Shown: one piece after another, positions 5,070 through 8,670 of the stretch | Numbering within the stretch: position 1 is the first letter of the stretch | How the letters are laid out: every line of letters begins with the position of its first letter | Assembly: GCA_022823105.1 (NCBI GenBank) | Contig: JAJDXU010000057.1 | Coordinates: 1-8,670, forward strand | Length of the DNA stretch: 8,670 nt | Direction of reading: 5' to 3' | Source of the DNA: Dehalococcoidia bacterium | Lineage (GTDB): Bacteria; Chloroflexota; Dehalococcoidia; Lucifugimonadales; UBA3495 | Position numbers and translations under genes: made by a program | Notes under the pieces: model-generated | The model's database searches: none | What the model saw: only the letters and a program-made list of their open reading frames with translations | What the model was told of the DNA's origin: nothing

Positions 5070-6089
5070 ATGACGACGACGCCCGGAACCCAGCAACATG
5101 CAACCACGGCCGAACGACTCTGGACCTACGACGCGGTGCGCGTGAGACAGTCCGGCGCGGAAACGCAGGTCAGACTCACGGCCGAGGATATCGCCGAGTA
5201 CGCCGCCTGCGCGCAAAATCCGGATCCGCGCTATACCATGCCCGACCCGGGCACGGATGCGCCGCGCAAGATGGCGATGCCGACGATGGCGCTGACGTAC
5301 GCTCCGCTGCTGCGAGATGAGATTGCGGAAGCAAACGGATTCGTTGCCCAGGAACGTTCGGTTACCGCGCGCCGGCAAACACCGTTCGCCAAGTGCGAAA
5401 TCCGCTGGTATCGGCCGGTGTACGCGGGAGAAACGCTGACGGGCACGCGGCGCGTTCACGAGAAGTACGAGCGCCGGGGCAGCAAGTTCGTCACCTTCCG
5501 CGTTTCGGCCTTCGACGAGGCGGGCGCGGTGGTGGCGAGCTACGATTACACGTGCATTTTCGAGTATTCGGCGGGGCAGCGGGCCGTGCCGGAGCAGGCT
5601 GGTGAAGCCGCCCTAGCTCCAGACACCAACGCCATTCCCGACCCGGCCCAGTTCCTGACCTGGGAAACCGCTCGCGCAGGAACGCCGTTGCCGAGAACGC
5701 TGGCGGTGGGTGAATCCACGGAGAACATCCTGCGCAAGAACGCACACCGGCTGGCCGGCCAGCCCAGCGAGAGCAATATCCACACCGATGAGGAGTTCGC
5801 GCGCCAGAACATCTTTGGCGGCGCGGTGAACGCCGGGCCGGCGACGATGTCCTACGTGGACCGATTCCTTGGGCTTAACTTTCCTCCGGAGGCGCTGTAC
5901 AACGGTGGGGCTCTGCTGATGCGGGCGATTACGCCGTTCCGTGCCGGCGACGTGGTTACGTTCTCCGGTGAGATCACCGGGGCCGGCGGAAACCTCTACG
6001 GTCAGCGGAAAGCCCAGGTGCGCATCCGTGGGGTGAATCAACGGGACGAACTGGTCTCGCTTTCGGACGCCACAGTAACGTTTGCGTAG
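5070..6089 (+). CDS. MaoC-like double hot-dog protein (acyl-CoA dehydratase/hydratase family)
   Basis: A 339-aa cytoplasmic protein with two hot-dog domains, the size of the double hot-dog enoyl-CoA hydratases. Domain 1 (about 35-170) resembles the FAS1-like/MaoC N-terminal domain: LTAEDIAEYAACAQNPDPRYT at 36-56, and a strand-rich stretch ending in YDYTCIFEYS. Domain 2 (about 205-339) has the MaoC active-site region SNIHTDEEFARQ (235-246), then FGGAVNAGPATMSYV (249-263) and ITPFRAGDVVTFSGEIT (287-303). The catalytic-type His is H238, but the usual SGDxNPxH reads AGQPSESNIH, so the standard catalytic Asp is not in its place. The N-terminal copy has N50 where Asp is usual. The family adds water to, or removes it from, acyl-CoA thioesters; whether this member is active, and on which acyl group, is unknown. 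Start ATG 5070 follows a full AGGAGG. The YbaK-like gene follows after 12 bases, so the two form an operon. Confidence 0.85.
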   Translation: MTTTPGTQQHATTAERLWTYDAVRVRQSGAETQVRLTAEDIAEYAACAQNPDPRYTMPDPGTDAPRKMAMPTMALTYAPLLRDEIAEANGFVAQERSVTARRQTPFAKCEIRWYRPVYAGETLTGTRRVHEKYERRGSKFVTFRVSAFDEAGAVVASYDYTCIFEYSAGQRAVPEQAGEAALAPDTNAIPDPAQFLTWETARAGTPLPRTLAVGESTENILRKNAHRLAGQPSESNIHTDEEFARQNIFGGAVNAGPATMSYVDRFLGLNFPPEALYNGGALLMRAITPFRAGDVVTFSGEITGAGGNLYGQRKAQVRIRGVNQRDELVSLSDATVTFA

Positions 6090-6101
6090 GGCGGTGATCA
6101 G

Positions 6102-6611
6102 ATGTCTATGGAAACACCGGAGCAGATCGAAGCGCGCGTCCGGACGGCACTGGATGAGTTGGGGATCGACGATTGGGAATGGATCGAGATTGACCCGCAA
6201 TATGGGGACACCGCCGATTTCTGCGAGCAATACGGTTATGACCTGCCCCATTCGGCCAACACCATCATTGTGGCCAGCAAGCGCGGGCCGGCAGCCCATT
6301 GCGCCGGCATCGTGCGGGCGTGCGACCGGCTGGACGTGAATAAGCGGGTGCGTGGATTGATGGGAGTATCGCGGGCGTCATTCGCGTCGGCTGAGGAGAC
6401 CCGAGAGATTACGGGGATGATGATCGGCGGAGTAACTGCCCTGGCGTTGCCGGCAGGCATGTCGATCTATGCGGACGCCCGCTTGCTGGAGATGGACTAC
6501 ATCATCCTGGGCGCAGGCAGCCGGTCGGGCAAACTCAAGATGCCGCCACAGGAGCTGGAAAAACTGCCCGGCCTGGAATTTATCGACGGGCTGTCGATTG
6601 CAGCGGATTGA
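6102..6611 (+). CDS. YbaK/EbsC (aminoacyl-tRNA deacylase-like) domain protein, divergent
   Basis: A 169-aa single-domain protein. Family members hydrolyse mischarged tRNAs (for example Cys-tRNA-Pro or Ala-tRNA-Pro) in the cytoplasm. The match rests on the second half: FASAEETREITGMMIGGVTA (94-113), then an ADARLLEMDYIILGAGS strand (124-140), LKMPPQELEKLPG (145-157) and a final FIDGLSIA, in the order typical of YbaK. Two core features are changed. The Lys of the usual vKTLV strand is Asn (N53, in SANTIIV), and the GxxxP signature is absent (GVTALALP). Deacylase activity of the classic kind is therefore doubtful, and it may bind rather than cleave. Start ATG 6102 follows GGGCGGTGATC, which ends two bases ahead of it; the ATG at 6108 is the alternative and drops only two residues. 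It sits 12 bases behind the MaoC-like gene and is surely co-transcribed. Confidence 0.8.
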   Translation: MSMETPEQIEARVRTALDELGIDDWEWIEIDPQYGDTADFCEQYGYDLPHSANTIIVASKRGPAAHCAGIVRACDRLDVNKRVRGLMGVSRASFASAEETREITGMMIGGVTALALPAGMSIYADARLLEMDYIILGAGSRSGKLKMPPQELEKLPGLEFIDGLSIAAD

Positions 6612-6719
6612 GGCAGCAGTTGAATAACCCCGTTTGTGCGGGCGGATGGTTATGGTGTAGATTACCGACTGCAATCGTCGGCCGGGCCGCGGCGGGGATT
6701 CGCTGAAGCTACCCAACTA

Positions 6720-6754
6720 TTGGAAAAAACACATTCCTTGGAAAAACAAATTCC
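6720..6754. repeat. Tandem direct repeat ahead of the core MetE gene
   Basis: Two adjacent copies, TTGGAAAAAACACATTCC (6720-6737) and TTGGAAAAACAAATTCC (6738-6754), are nearly identical. Each copy carries GGAA...TTCC arms, and the junction forms TTCCTTGGAA. The array ends just before the ribosome binding site GGAGA (6755-6759). Its spacing and symmetry look like an operator or an RNA element close to the start codon. Confidence 0.6.
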
Positions 6755-6766
6755 GGAGAACTACGA

Positions 6767-7930
6767 ATGCCTAACACGCCCCTTTTCCCCGTAACCGTGG
6801 TCGGAAGCTGGCCGCGATCCACCGAGCTGATCCGCGCTTTGCGAAGCAAGGAAGCCGGAGAGATGACGTATGACGAATTCAGCGCCGTAGCCGATGGGGA
6901 GGTCCTGGCCTGCATTCGGGCCCAGGAAGAAGCGGGCGTCGACATCATCAGTGACGGCGAGCAGCGCCGCGACAATTTCTACTCGTTCGCGGTGGACAAA
7001 CTCACCGGAATGCAGCTGATGAAGGTGTCGGAGTTGCTGGACTACTCCACCGACCGTGCCCGCATGGAAGAAGTGCTCCGAGCGCTTGACGTGCCGTCGT
7101 TCGCCATCAAAAGCCCCATCGTGATCGACCGCATCGGCAAACGAAACGGGCTGGCGTTGGACGAGTTGGCCTTCATGCGCGAACACACCGACCGGCAGAT
7201 CAAGATACCCATCCCCGGCCCGTACATGCTCACGCGCTCCGCCTGGTTCGAAGGACTGTCCGACAAGGCATATCCCACGCCCGACGACCTGGCCCGGGAC
7301 GTGGTCGAGATCCTGCGCGAGGAGATCATCGCCCTGCGCGACCACGGGTGCGACTTCGTGCAATTGGACGAGCCCACCCTTTCCCAGGTGGTGTTCGGCG
7401 AAGAGACGACCGAGACCTTCATGTGCGCCGCGCTGCCCAACCGGCGCGACCCCACCGACGAACTGGAGATGGCCGTCCGGCTAATGAACGAGACCCTGGA
7501 CGGCATCGACGGCATCAAAACGGGCGTCCACATCTGTCGAGGCAACTGGAGCAAAAAGGAGGAGGTGCTGCTCACCGGAAACTATGGCCCCATGCTTCCC
7601 TACCTGGTGCAGATGAACATTGACCAACTGGTGCTGGAGTGCGCCACCCCGCGCGCCGGCGAGATGGAAGTGTTCAAGGAATACAGCAACGAGAAGGAGA
7701 TCGGCCTGGGCGTGGTGAATCCGCGCACCGACGACATCGAGCCGGCGGAGCAGATCGTGGAGCGGGTCAAGGAACTCATGCAGTATTTCGACGCCGACAA
7801 GATCTACCTCAACCCGGACTGCGGGTTCGGCACCTTTGCCGAGCGCAACGTCAATACCCACGAGATGGCCGCGAAGAAGATGCAGGTGATAACGGACGCC
7901 GCGCAGATACTGCGGGCGGAGTTTGAGTAG
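6767..7930 (+). CDS. Core MetE: cobalamin-independent methionine synthase C-terminal domain protein
   Basis: A 387-aa stand-alone version of the catalytic C-terminal barrel of MetE, lacking the N-terminal half of the full-length enzyme (about 750 aa). It would methylate a zinc-bound thiol, in the family homocysteine to methionine. All four zinc ligands are visible: H255 and C257 in GVHICRGN, E291 in LVLECATP, and C352 in LNPDCGFGT. The E-to-C spacing (61) equals that of E. coli MetE (E665-C726), while the C-to-E spacing is about 12 residues longer. The N-terminal VVGSWPRS (11-18), ISDGEQRRDNFYSF (61-74) and VQLDEPTL (198-205) are family active-site segments. Start ATG 6767 has GGAGA seven bases ahead. 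Without the N-terminal half, core MetEs are thought to use a methyl donor other than methyltetrahydrofolate triglutamate (methylcobalamin-type donors in archaeal MesA-like proteins); the donor here is unknown. It has its own upstream region carrying the tandem repeat. Confidence 0.9.
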   Translation: MPNTPLFPVTVVGSWPRSTELIRALRSKEAGEMTYDEFSAVADGEVLACIRAQEEAGVDIISDGEQRRDNFYSFAVDKLTGMQLMKVSELLDYSTDRARMEEVLRALDVPSFAIKSPIVIDRIGKRNGLALDELAFMREHTDRQIKIPIPGPYMLTRSAWFEGLSDKAYPTPDDLARDVVEILREEIIALRDHGCDFVQLDEPTLSQVVFGEETTETFMCAALPNRRDPTDELEMAVRLMNETLDGIDGIKTGVHICRGNWSKKEEVLLTGNYGPMLPYLVQMNIDQLVLECATPRAGEMEVFKEYSNEKEIGLGVVNPRTDDIEPAEQIVERVKELMQYFDADKIYLNPDCGFGTFAERNVNTHEMAAKKMQVITDAAQILRAEFE

Positions 7931-7973
7931 GGATGACGCCTCTGCATTGCCGGATATTCTGACCGCCGGCGGG

Positions 7974-8288
7974 GTGCAAAGGGAAATAACCGTTCACTTG
8001 CGAGACCAAGCGCTAATCCGCAGCGAAATAACGGCGGAACGGTCGGCCGATGTGCTGAACAACTGGGTTATTCGAGGCGTCAGGTATGATGCAAAAGGAA
8101 TACGGAGTATGGCCTATTTGGGTTGGGTTAACCACAGGGGCGCTGAACGTTTGATGAGGGTAGGCGTTTCCATGGATGACCGACGGATCGCTACAGCGTT
8201 TCTGGACGGGAAAGCAACGGATAAACTGAATGACGATGACTTTGAATACTTCCGACGCAATTACCGAAGCCCGGAGGTGCGAAGTTGA
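7974..8288 (+). CDS. DUF4258-like small protein, possible toxin of a toxin-antitoxin-like pair
   Basis: A small basic/acidic mixed protein, 104 aa from GTG 7974. It shows the loose DUF4258 layout: a strand with His near the N-terminus (ITVHLRDQALIR, 5-16), a helix (SEITAERSADVLNNWV, 17-32), two strands (RSMAYLGWV, 44-52, and RLMRVGVSM, 59-67) and the closing IATAFLDGKATDKL (72-85). The assignment is by fold pattern and is tentative. The start is uncertain. GTG 7974 gives the usual family N-terminus but no clear ribosome site; TTG 7947 lies 13 bases after AGGGA; TTG 7923 overlaps the end of the MetE gene. Base use is visibly less GC-rich than in the neighbours, with more A/T-ending codons, suggesting recent transfer. 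The next gene overlaps its stop and looks like its partner. Confidence 0.6.
   Translation: MQREITVHLRDQALIRSEITAERSADVLNNWVIRGVRYDAKGIRSMAYLGWVNHRGAERLMRVGVSMDDRRIATAFLDGKATDKLNDDDFEYFRRNYRSPEVRS
8273..8279 (+). promoter_or_regulatory. Ribosome binding site that fixes a TTG start
   Basis: GGAGGTG, close to a full Shine-Dalgarno sequence, lies within the last codons of the DUF4258-like gene. Its GGAGG core is seven bases ahead of TTG 8285. No ATG or GTG is available at a suitable distance in that frame, so TTG is the likely start and translation is coupled through the TTGA overlap. Confidence 0.7.
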
Positions 8289-8670
8289 ACCTGAAACTGC
8301 ATTACGATCCGGAATCCGACGCAATAGGAGTAAGCTACGGCCAGCCCAGTGGCGCAACTCATGAAATTGAGGGTCTCGGTTGGGTAATGATCGACTTGCG
8401 GGATGAGAAGAGCCAGCAAGCGATTGCGCTGGAAGTTATTGGCATCAGCGCGTGGCTACCGCTGGGAAAGCGCGGTTACACTAGCGAATCCGATACGTTG
8501 ACATTCGGCGACCACACGGAACCCCCTGCCGTGGTAGGCGAATATGGAGACCTGATCACGAACTGGCGACGCGACTCATCTGCCACTGGTGGTTTGACTC
8601 CCGTTTCGGTCGACCTGCGGAACGCATCAAAGCATCTGGCTCCGGTGATGAAGGCGGTGTCCAAAGCGCT
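8285..8670 (+). CDS. DUF2283-like protein, possible antitoxin partner (3' partial)
   Basis: An open frame starting at TTG 8285 and still open at the last base, about 128 codons visible. The N-terminus (MNLKLHYDPESDAIGVSYGQ) matches the opening strand-loop-strand of DUF2283 proteins (x-YDPxxDAxxI). It is followed by HEIEGLGWVMIDLRD (26-40) and a QQAIALEVIGIS strand (46-57), as in that family. DUF2283 domains are about 60 aa, so the remaining 70 or more residues are an extension I cannot assign. The first base overlaps the stop of the DUF4258-like gene (TTGA). Small DUF2283 proteins often lie next to DUF4258 genes and are regarded as antitoxin-like, which supports the pairing. As in the upstream partner, the codons are less GC-rich than in the rest of the window. 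The true end lies outside the window. Confidence 0.65.
   Translation, partial: MNLKLHYDPESDAIGVSYGQPSGATHEIEGLGWVMIDLRDEKSQQAIALEVIGISAWLPLGKRGYTSESDTLTFGDHTEPPAVVGEYGDLITNWRRDSSATGGLTPVSVDLRNASKHLAPVMKAVSKA

Noticed and set aside
5613..6299. A 228-codon - strand frame opposite the MaoC and YbaK genes
   Set aside because: It spans the ends of two well-supported + strand genes and shows no domain.
6624..6653. Hairpin ATAACC...GGTTAT after the YbaK-like gene as a terminator
   Set aside because: The stem is interrupted by a six-base bulge and no T run follows, so it is not a standard intrinsic terminator.
6634..6663. TTGTGC-18-TAGATT as the promoter of the core MetE gene
   Set aside because: The -35 hexamer matches at only three positions. 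Some promoter is likely in this gap, but I could not choose one with confidence.

Overview
The window looks like a GC-rich bacterial chromosome segment with short intergenic gaps, genes on both strands and no rRNA, tRNA, CRISPR array or transposase. A T-box leader in front of acetolactate synthase, a stand-alone core-type MetE, a two-domain MaoC-like protein and a YbaK-like protein together suggest an environmental Chloroflexota (Dehalococcoidia/SAR202-like) genome. This placement is inference from gene content, not from a marker gene.

Layout. (1) Bases 1-1546, + strand: two SAM-dependent methyltransferases in tandem, the first cut by the window edge, closed by a strong intrinsic terminator. 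(2) Bases 1578-4152, - strand: the acetolactate synthase large subunit gene ilvB, with its promoter, a roughly 270-nt T-box riboswitch (apparent isoleucine specifier AUC) and a leader terminator. Downstream of it is a small helix-turn-helix protein with a cysteine-bearing tail. No regulatory subunit gene (ilvN) or ilvC is present. (3) Bases 4211-4486, - strand: an orphan 91-aa ORF. (4) Bases 4487-5069: an intergenic region of about 580 bases holding an unassigned + strand terminator-like structure, an AT-rich stretch with a possible - strand promoter, an inverted repeat and the promoter of the next operon. (5) Bases 5070-6611, + strand: a double hot-dog MaoC-like protein and, 12 bases later, a YbaK-like protein that lacks the family's key lysine. 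(6) Bases 6767-7930, + strand: a core MetE-type methionine synthase catalytic domain, preceded by a tandem operator-like repeat. (7) Bases 7974-8670, + strand: a compositionally different two-gene module resembling the DUF4258/DUF2283 toxin-antitoxin-like pairs. Its second gene starts at a TTG overlapping the first gene's stop and runs off the window.

How they fit: the ilvB unit is branched-chain amino-acid synthesis controlled by tRNA charging. The core MetE and the methyltransferases all touch one-carbon/SAM metabolism, but they are separate transcription units and nothing in the sequence shows they act together. The best candidates for something less described are the terminal DUF4258/DUF2283-like module, the divergent YbaK plus MaoC pair, and the orphan terminator in the 4.5-5.0 kb gap.
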